A DNA stretch of 64,000 nt from Lithodes maja (Eukaryota; Arthropoda; Malacostraca; Decapoda; Lithodidae): positions 44,695 to 108,694 of the forward strand of contig JBAKBP010006597.1 in the NCBI GenBank assembly GCA_037953745.1. Direction: 5' to 3'. A model generated the notes under the pieces. The model ran no database searches. It worked only from the letters and a program-made list of their open reading frames with translations, and was not told the origin of the DNA. Shown piece by piece: positions 20,842 through 32,132 of the stretch (position 1 is the first letter of the stretch; the number at the start of each line of letters is the position of its first letter). The translations under genes and the position numbers were made by a program.

Positions 20842-21890
20842 ACTGCTGTGACGAGAACCCCCGTGAAATTATGTCACTGGGGTTATCCCTGGTGCTCACA
20901 TAGCGAAATGTAGCTGTAGGAACTAAGTCATGAATCTCATCAGTGCGATTAGAAACATAAACAGGTAACACTTTCTGGCTGTGTACCCATGAAAGCGCTA
21001 TTTGACTGTCGCTCCAGACATAGACGTTATTAATCTGTAGTACGTCTGCATAAGCATCCAGTGTAAACTTTATTAGACGAGCAGACAGAAGCAATGCAGT
21101 AAGTTCTAATTTAGGAACTGTAATTTTCTTTATAGGGCCTACTTTGGCCTTCGCTATAGCCAGCGTCGCTACACTACCATTGCATATGTATATGGCAGTA
21201 CCGTACGCACTATTACTAGCATCAGAAAAGGCATGTAGATCCACCTGTTGACCACTAATAACCTGACGATTTAGTTGGACCTTGCAACATGTGGAAAGGT
21301 CCGACCGAATCAACCGCCAAGTATCTTGTAACTCAATCGGGAGGGGCGTATCCCAATCTAGTTTTAGCCGCCACAGTTGCTGTAAAAACATACGAGCACG
21401 GATTGTTACAGGCAGCAAAAAACCTAGGGGATCAAACAACCTCGCTGACAAGCTTAAGCAGTTTCGCTTGGTCATAAGCTCACTGCCGCATGGGGTGTGA
21501 CAGAAGGATATACAATCTGTGGTAGTGTCCCATTTGTGGTCTAAAAACTTCACCTCACTATTCTCCGTAGCTACACCGTCAGAAGCAAATTGACCTTTCA
21601 AAAGATCACTATTAGTGGCCCATTCTCTTAAGTATAAATGAGCCTTGGCAAATATATCACGGATCTCCCAGCATCTCTTGAGCAATAAATCTGCATTGTC
21701 TCCGGTGCCTTGAAGATTGTCCACATAGATCTCCTGCTTGATCTCATTCTTGAAGTCAGGATCTAGTCCAGCCTCCTCAAGATGACGCAAGATAGTAGCG
21801 TTGAGAAGGAACTGGGAACAGGTCGCCCCGAATAAGACGACTCTGAACCTGTAGACCAGATGCTCTGAATCTAGATCCATTGGGTCCCGT
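20800..21890 (-). pseudogene. BEL/Pao RT palm/thumb and RNase H
   Basis: RT motifs VLFGATCSQFLLNATI and YVDN (BEL/Pao elements often have this variant of YVDD). Then the family-typical LFDPLGFLLPVTIRARMF, and RNase H with FSDASNSAYGTAIY, KLELTALLLSARL and VWSDSQIALSW. Its start is shifted by one base relative to the upstream RT half: a T5 run near 21892-21896 appears one base short for the frame to continue. The downstream frame change lies near 20820. Confidence 0.92.
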
Positions 21891-22848
21891 GGCCATAAAA
21901 ATCTTGTCGAGCCCTGTCCTCACGATGGAGTTGAAGCATCAGGAAGGCCTTCTCAATATCGGCGACCCATGCAAACTTATGACATCTGAAGCGCAACATA
22001 ATTTGCGCTAGATCAGAGACCAGGGACGGACCCGTGTACAGACAATCATTCAGGCTATAGGAGCGATCACTGGATTTAGCAGAGCAGTCATACACAATAC
22101 GAACAGGAGTGGTGGAACTGTCCTTTTTAATCCCATGGTGAGCAAGGTAATGGATGTTATCCCCATACTCACTGAGATCTACTCTCTCCACAAATCCACG
22201 TTGTACCTGCTCGGCTAAAACTGCCGCATAAGTCTCGCAATAACTTGGATCTTTGACAAACTGCTTCTGAAGGCTACGTAACCTACCAAGTGCTAGATGG
22301 AAATTAGTAGGTAATTTACTCTTGTTATCATTCCAAGGGAGCCTTACCACATACTGACCTCTGCCAGAGTCATACGTTACAGTCTCTTCATACGAGCTTA
22401 ACGCTAGCTTGGACTCACGATCAAGTTCATGTGGGTCAATTCCAATATTGTCCAAGTCCCATAGCTTATCTATATCAGTACATGTATTATCAGGCACATT
22501 TGGCCTAATATATTTATCTATGGGGCTTACTGCTACCTTGAGGACCGTAACCACCTCCACCTGTGTGTCTTGAGAGGAAGTGGCATAGGATCCAGAAATG
22601 GCGTACCCTTGGATCGTGGGGAGCTTTATAAGCTTATCTACCCGCCGATATCCAGGGTGAACCAGGTCGTAGTAATAATCAGCTCCGACCAGTAGCATAA
22701 TACCATTGTTAGCAGAGAGTTGATCATCAGCCAGTTTATACCCCTTGCTTCTGAGATATTTCAAATGTGGTTGAATCTCTGATGCTATATAGAAACTGGG
22801 TAGTGTGTCGACCACAACAGCCTTGATGGGACATACCTTTTTTTCTAT
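21888..22848 (-). pseudogene. BEL/Pao protease C-terminus and RT fingers
   Basis: Starts at the gypsy insertion point. It carries LPSFYIASEIQPHL and MLLVGADYYYDLVH (the region following BEL protease), then the spacer, then RT motifs YLAHHGIKKDSSTTPVRIVY, SLNDCLYTGPSLVSDL and FAWVADIEKAFL with the first catalytic Asp. The open frame upstream of 22848 is gypsy LTR sequence, not BEL. With the insertion removed, its frame is +1 relative to gag/protease; an A7 run at the junction (minus strand) would need to be A6. Confidence 0.9.
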
Positions 22849-24679
22849 TGTTACGGCTGGATCGGCAATACATATTCGGGATTCTCGATCGCAGGACAGA
22901 AATGGCTTATGTGACAACGACACGCTCGATTCCAGTCCCAAATACTATATGCTCCAGACAACAAAAGCACCAACGCCCTACAGAGTTATCGTCTATGGTA
23001 ACGAGGTACCTTAACTCGGCGAAAGTGTACAACAGGGGTAGGCTATGAGGCTAAACTCCCTCAGACATTTATAGGTTACGTTATTACTAAAGAAATGCAA
23101 TACTCAAGAAACTACGTTAATATTAAGCCTCTAATAATGTAGAATAGAAGCAGGCTAAAGGTATGACAGTGAAATGCTAAATGACAAATGTACACGCCTA
23201 TTTGAAAGCGCGTGCACTAGAATAACTGTCCCCTACTAACATGCACTAGCATGTAGCATACAAGATGTTCATGATCCAGTAGATACCTAATAATACACAT
23301 GGAAGGAACATAAACAGTAGTCACTTATTGTAATAATGAATCTATACTTGGAATAACTAAAAGGTTGCAGGCGACAGTACTGCGCCGGTAGCCTACTACC
23401 GCATAGGCTACTTCGCTTCTCTCACTCTGTCTCCCCTCTGAGTCCGTATGCGCCCTACGCAACGGAACTCCGGACACAGCAGCAAAACGACAGTGCAGTT
23501 AATTGATACATGAAAGTATTAATAGTGTTGTCTTGTGTGTGAGTAATGTGTATTGTAAAGTGTTACATACATAAACTTAAAGAGAGCTGCAATGCATAGT
23601 AAAATAAAGATATCACCCACTCATCATCCCCATGTGTTCTAGCTAGCAGGCCAAGTCACAGGAACAACGAGTCCCAGCACCGAAAGCGAGAACCCAGGAA
23701 AAGACTGCAGAGAACACAAGGACAGATAAATTACGTTACTCTACTATACCGGCACTACGAGCGAGCTGTAGTCTCTGGTACTGCACTCGCTCCTGGCTCG
23801 GTAGGCAAATCAAGGCTAAGTCCTCGCCCCTCTACAGACAACTCCTGGGCATGGTCGGGCTCTTACACATGGCACTAGTCTAGTCACAAATTGGATGATG
23901 AGCTGGGCATATAACTCGTGAACATGTAGAACGTTCACCAACTATCCTCATCAAGAAGATCGCTGTTCACATTAACCCCTTAAATCTAATACATGTAAAT
24001 AATTATATGCTTGTCCTAAGAGTAATACGAGAGGTGAGTGCTGAAACTCCTTTAGGACCTCAAGGGAAGGGTATGCATTTAAATAGAGAGAAGAATGAAA
24101 TGAGAGTAATGTCGTCAGAGAGAAAGAGTGCAACCGTGAGAAATTGGGAGAGAGGGCAAGGGATGTTAGAATCTCAAAGGTTCTAGGCAACCTGATCATG
24201 GAACACACAGCGAGCCTCCAGGCAATGTGCAGTACGACAACATGGGCAACCCAGGCAGCATATGCAGGCGGCAATGGACTACCAACCCTGTCGCACCTAG
24301 CTATAAGCGCAGGGCTGCCAACCGGTCCATACGTCTGGCAACCACCCCCCCGGCAGCGCGGCGCATTGCTACCCTCTCGCTCTGAAGTCTAACTCACTCT
24401 CTCTCTCTGAATTCCTATTGTCTTATCTATCAACTTCTCTATTGATACTACATATTAAATGGAAGGTCTCGACATGGCTTAAAACAAAACCCACCACTGG
24501 TTAGCACATGACGAGACCTTTGCAGAGATACAAAGAACATAGTTATACGTTGTCACACTCAATATAAGCAGCCAGCACGGCACAGCGGCACAGCGGCACC
24601 GCGGCACCGCACCGCGGCGGCACAGTGGAGTACCAAGGAGTACAATCAGGTTAAGTTGCCACGCACTGGGTGCGTCACA
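22849..24679 (-). repeat. Gmr1-like element 3' LTR (left copy)
   Basis: 1831 bp, unusually long for an LTR. It contains a GC-rich stretch with repeated CGGCACAGCGGCACCG motifs near 24575-24630. Relative to the right LTR it carries AATAATTATATG where the other has AATATATG (4-bp indel near 24000). ORFs within it are not genes. Confidence 0.95.
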
Positions 24680-24702
24680 GCCCCCCCAAGATTTTAGATA
24701 AT
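24680..24702 (-). promoter_or_regulatory. Polypurine tract of the Gmr1-like element
   Basis: On the minus strand CTAAAATCTTGGGGGGGC lies directly before the 3' LTR start TGTGACGC. The related element has AAATCTTGGGGGGGGG at the same place (about 52583-52598). Position and composition fit the primer site for plus-strand DNA synthesis. Confidence 0.8.
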
Positions 24703-24960
24703 CGACCTTAGAAGCATTATCAAAATCTGACAGGCAACCAACCGACCTGCTACCCTTAGCTGCCACTAATTGCAAAAGGTGCACAACAACTGAAGTGTGA
24801 ATTATACATAAAACACAATATCGCATGCATCATGCTACAACAATAAAGACTTACAAAACTAAAAAAAAAAATTCTCGTTTATTTTATTGTTTTATAATCT
24901 TTTTGGACGGCGTTATGATAGCCTAATTTTACTCCTGCTCAACCCACACACCGTGCACGA
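24703..24960 (-). other. 3' untranslated region of the Gmr1-like element
   Basis: AT-rich sequence between the polyprotein stop and the polypurine tract. No ORF or env. Confidence 0.6.
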
Positions 24961-27900
24961 CTATCCTGGATCATCAACCCTTGATAGACAATCTGCTATC
25001 ACGTTCTCACTCCCGGCAATATGCTGAATGTTGAGATTATACTCTTGGAGCATTAGGGACCACCTGGTCAACCGCATATTCCGATTGTGAAACTGATTTA
25101 GGAATTTCAAGGGATGATGGTCCGTATAAATCGTCACTACCGGGCCGTAGGCTGGAACATAAACTTCAAAATGTTTGAGCGACAAAACGATAGCAAGAAG
25201 CTCCTTCTCTATAGTCGAGTAATTCCTTTGTGCCGAATTAAACTTGCGAGAAAAGAAGCTCACTGGGTGTTCCAAGCCCTCGGAATCAGTCTGCAGTAAC
25301 ACTGCCCCGGCACCCACACCGCTGGCATCAGTCGCCAGCTGAAAACTCCTGGAGAAGTCTGGGGCTCTCAAAATCGGATGTGTACACAGCAGGTGCTTGA
25401 CTAGGTCGAAAGCCCTCTGACACTCCGCAGCCCAACAGAACTTCACTGACTTCGACAGTAGATCAGTTAACGGTGCTAAGACAGTAGAGTATCCCCGGAT
25501 GAAGCGCCTATAAAAGCCTATCATACCTAGGAACCGCATGACCTGGCGCTTAGTGGTGGGCCTGGGAAACATATTGATAGCCTGTATCTTGCTCAGGGGG
25601 GGGCACACCCGGCCTAACCCGACCACGAAGCCAAGATACTGCACAGTAGCCTTTACAAACTCGCACTTCCTCAGGTTCACCACCAGCCCAGCATCGTGCA
25701 ACTTCCCAAACAGGGTCTCTAAGTGCCTTAGGTGATTTTCAAAATTGTCATCATACACTATCACGTCATCAAGGTAGACCGTGCAGTTAGGGATTTCGTC
25801 ACAAATATCGTTCATCAGGTTCTGAAACGTGGCAGGTGCGTTCTTAAGCCCATAAGGCATTACGTTACATTGGTAGGTCTTGCCATCTACCACAAAACCA
25901 CAAACTTGCTTAGCTCGGTCCGACAGGGGTACTTGCCAGTAGCCTTTTACAAGATCAATTTTAGTAAGGTACTTTGCATTCCCTATCTTGTCCACGCTGT
26001 CGTCAACTCGAGGCAAAGGGTAAGGGTTGGTAGTGGTCAAGCCATTTAGCCTACGAAAATCTATGCAGAACCGCACCTTGCCGTCAGGTTTTGGCTGCAA
26101 CGTGACGGGTGATGTCCACTTCACATAACCTTCAGTGATCATCCCTCTCTCAACCATGTACTTTAACTCCTCCCGTAAAGCTGGCAACTTTACCGGGGGC
26201 ACACGGTAGGGCACTGACTTGAAGGGCACATTATCACCGACGTCCACGTCGTGCGTTACCTGAGTAGTGAGACCTGGGTGTTCGGCGAAAACAGAGGGGT
26301 ATGACCTGAACAGGCCTAGGACAGCAGCACCCTGGTGCTCAGGCAGGTGACTTACAGCTTGCCTAGCCTCTTGTTCAGTATTCCCCGCCCACTGTTCCGC
26401 GGAAATGACACAGTCCCAGCTATCCTCCTCAGCAGCATGACTGTCCCCACCTCCTTCTCCACCCTGGCCGCTGCAGGCCAGCACAGGGACAGTGAGAGGC
26501 TCTGAGGGGCGTCTCACATACTCTTTCATGAGGTTAACATGACATAACTGATGTTTTTTCCTACGGTCAGGTGTTGCAACGAGATAATCAAGGTCGGACA
26601 GTTTCTTAGCCACCACATACGGCCCAATGAACTTGGCAGAAAGGGGGTGTCCAGGCAAAGGTAAAAGCAACATTACCTCCTGACCCACCGAAAACTCCCG
26701 AAGCTTCACCTTGGCGTCATACTGGTGCTTCATGACCGCCTGTGCATTAACCAAGTTATTACCTGCCGCTGCCATGCAACCTATAAGTCTCTCCCGGCTC
26801 TCAAGGATATATTTAAGTACAGACCCCGGCTTCTCTTCGCCCTCCCAGATCTCTTTCACCATACTTAAAGGTCCTCTCACATTATGGCCAAAGACTAGTT
26901 GATTTGGACTGAACCCCAGGCTCTCTCCTGGGACTTCACGTGCAGCGAACAGAACATACGGCAGACCCAAATCCCAATCAGTGTCATGTTCTGCACAGTA
27001 ACAGCGTAGCATACTCTTCAGGGTCGAGTGCCACCGCTCCAAGACTCCCTGACTCTCGGGATGGTAGGCTGACGACACTACAGAACATATACCGTGCAAC
27101 TGAAGGGTTTGCTTGAACAATTTGGATGTAAAATTGCTCCCCTGGTCTGACTGCACCTCACGTGGAAATCCATAACGGGAACAGAACAATAATAAGTTTT
27201 TAACAACTGCCTTTGCCGAGCCGTTTCTCATGGGGTATGCGTCCGGGTATCTCGTAGCCACATCCATGATTGTCAACAGGAATTTATTGCCACTACTAGT
27301 AGGCGGGAAAGGGCCAACCAAATCTACTACAACTTTGCTGAACGGAGGCCCGGTGACAGGTATGGGAAACAAAGGTGCCTTCGGGATGGTCTGGTTAGGC
27401 TTCCCCGTTGTCTGGCAGGTCGCACACCCAGCCACCCATGCACAGACATCAGCCTTGACCCCAGGCCACCAGAAAAACCTGCCCAATGCCGCCAATGTTT
27501 TTGTTACCCCCAAATGACCCGCCACCGGCACATCATGCGCCAGACACAATAAGGACTCTCTATACTTATTTGGAACAACCACCTGGTCTACTACCCTCGC
27601 ACCGCCCTCCCACTTCGATTTGGGGTCTAGAAATCTGCGGTACAATATCCTGTTGAGCCTAAAGAAATCTCCCGGCTTCGCATCCCCATCTTCCTCCAAC
27701 TCTATGGCACCATTGCTATAACGAGCTAGGCTAGCGTCTTGCAGCTGCTGCTCACTAATGTCCCTGGGCGTCAATGCATCAAGATGGTTTTGTAATAAGA
27801 CATTACCCCGGCTAGTAGGCTCTACTGCCTTAGTGGCTCTCGCTACAGCTCTTGCCTCACGCGAAGTCTTACCCAACTCTGCCTTGTTACACACCATATC

Positions 27901-30060
27901 TGGGCCAGAGTCAACTCCCGTGTTTATTATAGGTCCAAGTACCGAATCACCGAGAAGTGCAGCAGAATCAATGTCCCTTTTCCTGCCCTTAGCAACCTTC
28001 TCCTGATCCTTCCTCCACTGTCCCCGAGGTTGAGTGCTAGGCTGTGCAGGAGCCGCAGAGCGAGATCGGGTTACCACACAGGCCATCTCATCCTGTTGGC
28101 ACCTCCCAACCCATTCCCGATTCTCACCATCCACGTCGGCCGCCCTCTCGGCAACGACTAAGGGTGGAGTCCCGGAAGTGGGCACCGCAAAGTCGTTGCC
28201 GAGAAGAAGGTCGACGCCCTCAACTGGCAAACACTCAACGATCCCTACATCCAGCTCCCTGCACACTTCTCCCACTCTCAACTCCAACCTCACAAGTGGG
28301 TATGACCTCGTAGCATTTATACCCTGCACCACAACAACTCTGGCCGCATTTATCGGTTTCCCTGTGAAGTTCCTCAACAAAGTTTGCGAAGCCCCCGTAT
28401 CCCTCAGCAAGTCAACCCTCCGTAGTTCACTCCCCCAGCTCACAAACCCGTGTCCCCGATGGCTACAGAAAGTGTCCCGGACAGGTGTCGAGCCTTCCGT
28501 ACGCTTCTTTACCGCGTGTGCCTCAGCTGCTGACAACCTACCCCGGGCAGTTGCTGCAGCCTTCAGAGACACACCGATACTGTGAACCAATGACACCGGC
28601 TTAGCGGGAGTGTTACTAGGGCACTCACGTGAATAATGGCCTAGCTTCTGACATTTGTAACATTTCACATCCCCAATGGGCTTCTTCCCTTGTGCGGGCG
28701 AAGAAGGGGCCTGACCTTTAGTAAACGGGAGAGGCTTGTGTTTGTAGGTGTCATTAGGTGCAATGCATTTAGGGTGGTTATGTGTGTCATAGGATTTGTT
28801 ATTATCGAAAACTCTGGTGGGTGGGGTATAGCGCCCCTTCTGCCCTGACTCAGCCCTCTGAGCGGCACCGCAACCACGAATCAATGATAATCTGAGGTCT
28901 GCCATCTTGGCAGCCTCCTCTACTGTCTTGGGACATTTTTCCTTAATGTTCAGCGTTAGATCGGTTCCAGTACATTTGTAAAACTGTTCCAGATAGAAAA
29001 GTTGCTTAATTTCCTCAGCCGACTCTGCGTGCTCGGACCGAAACCAGTTATTACCTGCATCTGTTAAGTCCCGTGCGTGCTCCATAAAACTGACGTCGCT
29101 CTTCTTATTCACGCCACGGAACTTCAATCTATAAGTTTCGGGTTGCAGTTCGTAGGCCCGGAGCACAGCCTCCTTCACCAGTCCATACACTACACTCTCG
29201 TCCAGTGACAGTGCATCGTAGGCTTTCAACCCCTTACCCACTAGACGTGATGAAACTAATGCTGCCCATTTAACCTCCGGCCAGTCATACTCACGACACT
29301 TCTTTTCGAAACGAGCAAAAAACTCAGTCACTGCTGTCTCATCAAATGCGGGTACTAACTTAATTAAATGCGAAAGTGAGTCTGTAACCCGGTGCCCACC
29401 ACCGAGATGACGCCCCATGGTCTCTACTCTAGACTTCTCGACATCCATTTCAGCCTGGTACCTGGTTGCATCCTGATTGGCTTGGATTCTAGCAACCTCT
29501 ATGCGTTCTATACTAGCCTGTTGTATCTGAGTCTCCTGCAGCTTAAACTTAGCCAGTTCTAGCTGAAATAACATCTCAGGAGACAGGCCTGGGGGGGGAG
29601 AGCACAAAATGGGGGATCCACACCGAGACGTGTTTACGGGTAAGCCAGCTTGCCCTTGAGAACCCTCCTGCTGCATCGTGCTAAGACTCGCTGGCTGAGG
29701 GCCCAGCTCAGGGGTAGAGTGGAATGGAGGCTTGGAGGGAACCCCCCAAGACCCCACTCCACCCACCGCCCCATCGCCATCACCCAACAAACATGCCACC
29801 AAATTCTTCTTGGGCCAACTGTCAGGACAGTCCCGCCCCAAAACCGTGGCTAAACAGCGAAGACCGTAACAATCAATAGCCTGCAGGCGCTGTTCGGTCA
29901 AAGGTGTCTGCAAAAATGCCCGGGCATCCCTCTCTCCACTTATAACACTCCCCTCCCTAAACATCTGTTGTACTTGCTGGTTACTAGGCTGTACCGTGTT
30001 ATCCTCCCCCGTAAATGATGAGTCATTAGACATAGTGCTGGTTATACAATTGCTGTTCAT
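24961..30060 (-). CDS. Gag-protease-integrase-RT-RNase H polyprotein (Gmr1-like)
   Basis: 1699 codons, one frame. Approximate residues: gag with a basic/coiled region about 175-215 and a CCHC zinc knuckle CYKCQKLGHYSREC about 467-480; aspartic protease DTGASQTLL about 553 with LLLGNDF downstream; integrase HHCC (HDVPVAGH to CATC) about 838-880, DDE Asp near 910 and 970 and Glu in GVLERW near 1007, GPY/F module IGPYVV near 1143; RT from about 1282 with FCIDFRRLNG and YLDDVIVYDD near 1428; RNase H with TDASGVGAGAVL near 1580 and TDHHPLKFL. RT and RNase H are Ty3/gypsy-type, yet integrase precedes RT. There is no frameshift between gag and pol. An alternative start lies ten codons in (MSNDSS), resembling the related gag start at 56525. 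All catalytic motifs appear intact, so it may still be active. Confidence 0.96.
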   Translation of the reverse strand: MNSNCITSTMSNDSSFTGEDNTVQPSNQQVQQMFREGSVISGERDARAFLQTPLTEQRLQAIDCYGLRCLATVLGRDCPDSWPKKNLVACLLGDGDGAVGGVGSWGVPSKPPFHSTPELGPQPASLSTMQQEGSQGQAGLPVNTSRCGSPILCSPPPGLSPEMLFQLELAKFKLQETQIQQASIERIEVARIQANQDATRYQAEMDVEKSRVETMGRHLGGGHRVTDSLSHLIKLVPAFDETAVTEFFARFEKKCREYDWPEVKWAALVSSRLVGKGLKAYDALSLDESVVYGLVKEAVLRAYELQPETYRLKFRGVNKKSDVSFMEHARDLTDAGNNWFRSEHAESAEEIKQLFYLEQFYKCTGTDLTLNIKEKCPKTVEEAAKMADLRLSLIRGCGAAQRAESGQKGRYTPPTRVFDNNKSYDTHNHPKCIAPNDTYKHKPLPFTKGQAPSSPAQGKKPIGDVKCYKCQKLGHYSRECPSNTPAKPVSLVHSIGVSLKAAATARGRLSAAEAHAVKKRTEGSTPVRDTFCSHRGHGFVSWGSELRRVDLLRDTGASQTLLRNFTGKPINAARVVVVQGINATRSYPLVRLELRVGEVCRELDVGIVECLPVEGVDLLLGNDFAVPTSGTPPLVVAERAADVDGENREWVGRCQQDEMACVVTRSRSAAPAQPSTQPRGQWRKDQEKVAKGRKRDIDSAALLGDSVLGPIINTGVDSGPDMVCNKAELGKTSREARAVARATKAVEPTSRGNVLLQNHLDALTPRDISEQQLQDASLARYSNGAIELEEDGDAKPGDFFRLNRILYRRFLDPKSKWEGGARVVDQVVVPNKYRESLLCLAHDVPVAGHLGVTKTLAALGRFFWWPGVKADVCAWVAGCATCQTTGKPNQTIPKAPLFPIPVTGPPFSKVVVDLVGPFPPTSSGNKFLLTIMDVATRYPDAYPMRNGSAKAVVKNLLLFCSRYGFPREVQSDQGSNFTSKLFKQTLQLHGICSVVSSAYHPESQGVLERWHSTLKSMLRCYCAEHDTDWDLGLPYVLFAAREVPGESLGFSPNQLVFGHNVRGPLSMVKEIWEGEEKPGSVLKYILESRERLIGCMAAAGNNLVNAQAVMKHQYDAKVKLREFSVGQEVMLLLPLPGHPLSAKFIGPYVVAKKLSDLDYLVATPDRRKKHQLCHVNLMKEYVRRPSEPLTVPVLACSGQGGEGGGDSHAAEEDSWDCVISAEQWAGNTEQEARQAVSHLPEHQGAAVLGLFRSYPSVFAEHPGLTTQVTHDVDVGDNVPFKSVPYRVPPVKLPALREELKYMVERGMITEGYVKWTSPVTLQPKPDGKVRFCIDFRRLNGLTTTNPYPLPRVDDSVDKIGNAKYLTKIDLVKGYWQVPLSDRAKQVCGFVVDGKTYQCNVMPYGLKNAPATFQNLMNDICDEIPNCTVYLDDVIVYDDNFENHLRHLETLFGKLHDAGLVVNLRKCEFVKATVQYLGFVVGLGRVCPPLSKIQAINMFPRPTTKRQVMRFLGMIGFYRRFIRGYSTVLAPLTDLLSKSVKFCWAAECQRAFDLVKHLLCTHPILRAPDFSRSFQLATDASGVGAGAVLLQTDSEGLEHPVSFFSRKFNSAQRNYSTIEKELLAIVLSLKHFEVYVPAYGPVVTIYTDHHPLKFLNQFHNRNMRLTRWSLMLQEYNLNIQHIAGSENVIADCLSRVDDPG

Positions 30061-30305
30061 AAAAAAAAAGAAGTGCTTATTACTAATTGCAGTCTCGACT
30101 CACAAAATGTTAAAGATGCTTGAATGACTCTACTCTAGACACCCCCAACGAAACAATCTGCAAGTCCACCAATACAATAATGACACAATAAAAATTCCTC
30201 CAATATGCAAGACAATTCTAGCCAGCTCTACTAGGTAGCATAGAATAGTTCTCCAAAAAAAACATGTGATAGGATACTACTGAATCTTGTGCAAGGTCGC
30301 CATTT
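30061..30305 (-). other. 5' leader and primer-binding site of the Gmr1-like element
   Basis: On the minus strand, TGGCGACCTTGCAC begins 3 nt after the 5' LTR (about 30287-30302). TGGCGACC would pair with an arginine-type tRNA 3' end; the match beyond 8 nt is not convincing. The related element has TCGCGACCTTACC at the same place. Confidence 0.6.
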
Positions 30306-32132
30306 TGTTACGGCTGGATCGGCAATACATATTCGGGATTCTCGATCGCAGGACAGAAATGGCTTATGTGACAACGACACGCTCGATTCCAGTCCCAAAT
30401 ACTATATGCTCCAGACAACAAAAGCACCAACGCCCTACAGAGTTATCGTCTATGGTAACGAGGTACCTTAACTCGGCGAAAGTGTACAACAGGGGTAGGC
30501 TATGAGGCTAAACTCCCTCAGACATTTATAGGTTACGTTATTACTAAAGAAATGCAATTCTCAAGAAACTACGTTAATATTAAGCCTCTAATAATGTAGA
30601 ATAGAAGCAGGCTAAAGGTATGACAGTGAAATGCTAAATGACAAATGTACACGCCTATTTGAAAGCGCGTGCACTAGAATAACTGTCCCCTACTAACATG
30701 CACTAGCATGTAGCATACAAGATGTTCATGATCCAGTAGATACCTAATAATACACATGGAAGGAACATAAACAGTAGTCACTTATTGTAATAATGAATCT
30801 ATACTTGGAATAACTAAAAGGTTGCAGGCGACAGTACTGCGCCGGTAGCCTACTACCGCATAGGCTACTTCGCTTCTCTCACTCTGTCTCCCCTCTGAGT
30901 CCGTATGCGCCCTACGCAACGGAACTCCGGACACAGCAGCAAAACGACAGTGCAGTTAATTGATACATGAAAGTATTAATAGTGTTGTCTTGTGTGTGAG
31001 TAATGTGTATTGTAAAGTGTTACATACATAAACTTAAAGAGAGCTGCAATGCATAGTAAAATAAAGATATCACCCACTCATCATCCCCATGTGTTCTAGC
31101 TAGCAGGCCAAGTCACAGGAACAACGAGTCCCAGCACCGAAAGCGAGAACCCAGGAAAAGACTGCAGAGAACACAAGGACAGATAAATTACGTTACTCTA
31201 CTATACCGGCACTACGAGCGAGCTGTAGTCTCTGGTACTGCACTCGCTCCTGGCTCGGTAGGCAAATCAAGGCTAAGTCCTCGCCCCTCTACAGACAACT
31301 CCTGGGCATGGTCGGGCTCTTACACATGGCACTAGTCTAGTCACAAATTGGATGATGAGCTGGGCATATAACTCGTGAACATGTAGAACGTTCACCAACT
31401 ATCCTCATCAAGAAGATCGCTGTTCACATTAACCCCTTAAATCTAATACATGTAAATATATGCTTGTCCTAAGAGTAATACGAGAGGTGAGTGCTGAAAC
31501 TCCTTTAGGACCTCAAGGGAAGGGTATGCATTTAAATAGAGAGAAGAATGAAATGAGAGTAATGTCGTCAGAGAGAAAGAGTGCAACCGTGAGAAATTGG
31601 GAGAGAGGGCAAGGGATGTTAGAATCTCAAAGGTTCTAGGCAACCTGATCATGGAACACACAGCGAGCCTCCAGGCAATGTGCAGTACGACAACATGGGC
31701 AACCCCGGCAGCATATGCAGGCGGCAATGGACTACCAACCCTGTCGCACCTAGCTATAAGCGCAGGGCTGCCAACCGGTCCATACGTCTGGCAACCACCC
31801 CCCCGGCAGCGCGGCGCATTGCTACCCTCTCGCTCTGAAGTCTAACTCACTCTCTCTCTCTGAATTCCTATTGTCTTATCTATCAACTTCTCTATTGATA
31901 CTACATATTAAATGGAAGGTCTCGACATGGCTTAAAACAAAACCCACCACTGGTTAGCACATGACGAGACCTTTGCAGAGATACAAAGAACATAGTTATA
32001 CGTTGTCACACTCAATATAAGCAGCCAGCACGGCACAGCGGCACAGCGGCACCGCGGCACCGCACCGCGGCGGCACAGTGGAGTACCAAGGAGTACAATC
32101 AGGTTAAGTTGCTACGCACTGGGTGCGTCACA
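30306..32132 (-). repeat. Gmr1-like element 5' LTR (right copy)
   Basis: 1827 bp, direct repeat of 22849-24679. Differences seen by eye: CAATTCTC versus CAATACTC, the 4-bp indel near 31455, AACCCCGG versus AACCCAGG, and GTTGCTACG versus GTTGCCACG. As the transcription-initiating LTR it should hold the promoter, but I cannot place a start site. Confidence 0.95.

Larger units (their letters stand above)
22849..32132 (-). mobile_element. Gmr1-like Ty3/gypsy LTR retrotransposon, apparently intact
   Basis: Two LTRs of about 1.83 kb begin TGTTACGGC and end GTGCGTCACA, with TSD CTAT (22845-22848 and 32133-32136). They enclose one 1699-codon minus-strand ORF (24961-30060). The element interrupts the BEL protease/RT region. 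LTRs differ by eye by three substitutions and one 4-bp indel. Domain order gag, protease, integrase, RT, RNase H is unlike most Ty3/gypsy elements and like Gmr1. No env-like ORF. Confidence 0.95.

Noticed and set aside
22849..22941. N-terminal 31 codons of the 356-codon BEL pol ORF
   Set aside because: This stretch is gypsy LTR sequence read through by chance, not BEL protein.
24480..24826. Possible env-like ORF downstream of the Gmr1-like pol
   Set aside because: It lies mostly in the LTR, with no signal peptide plus transmembrane pattern or envelope motif.
28034..28585. 183-codon plus-strand ORF inside the Gmr1-like element
   Set aside because: Antisense shadow of gag/protease with no recognisable domain; an antisense gene is not supported.
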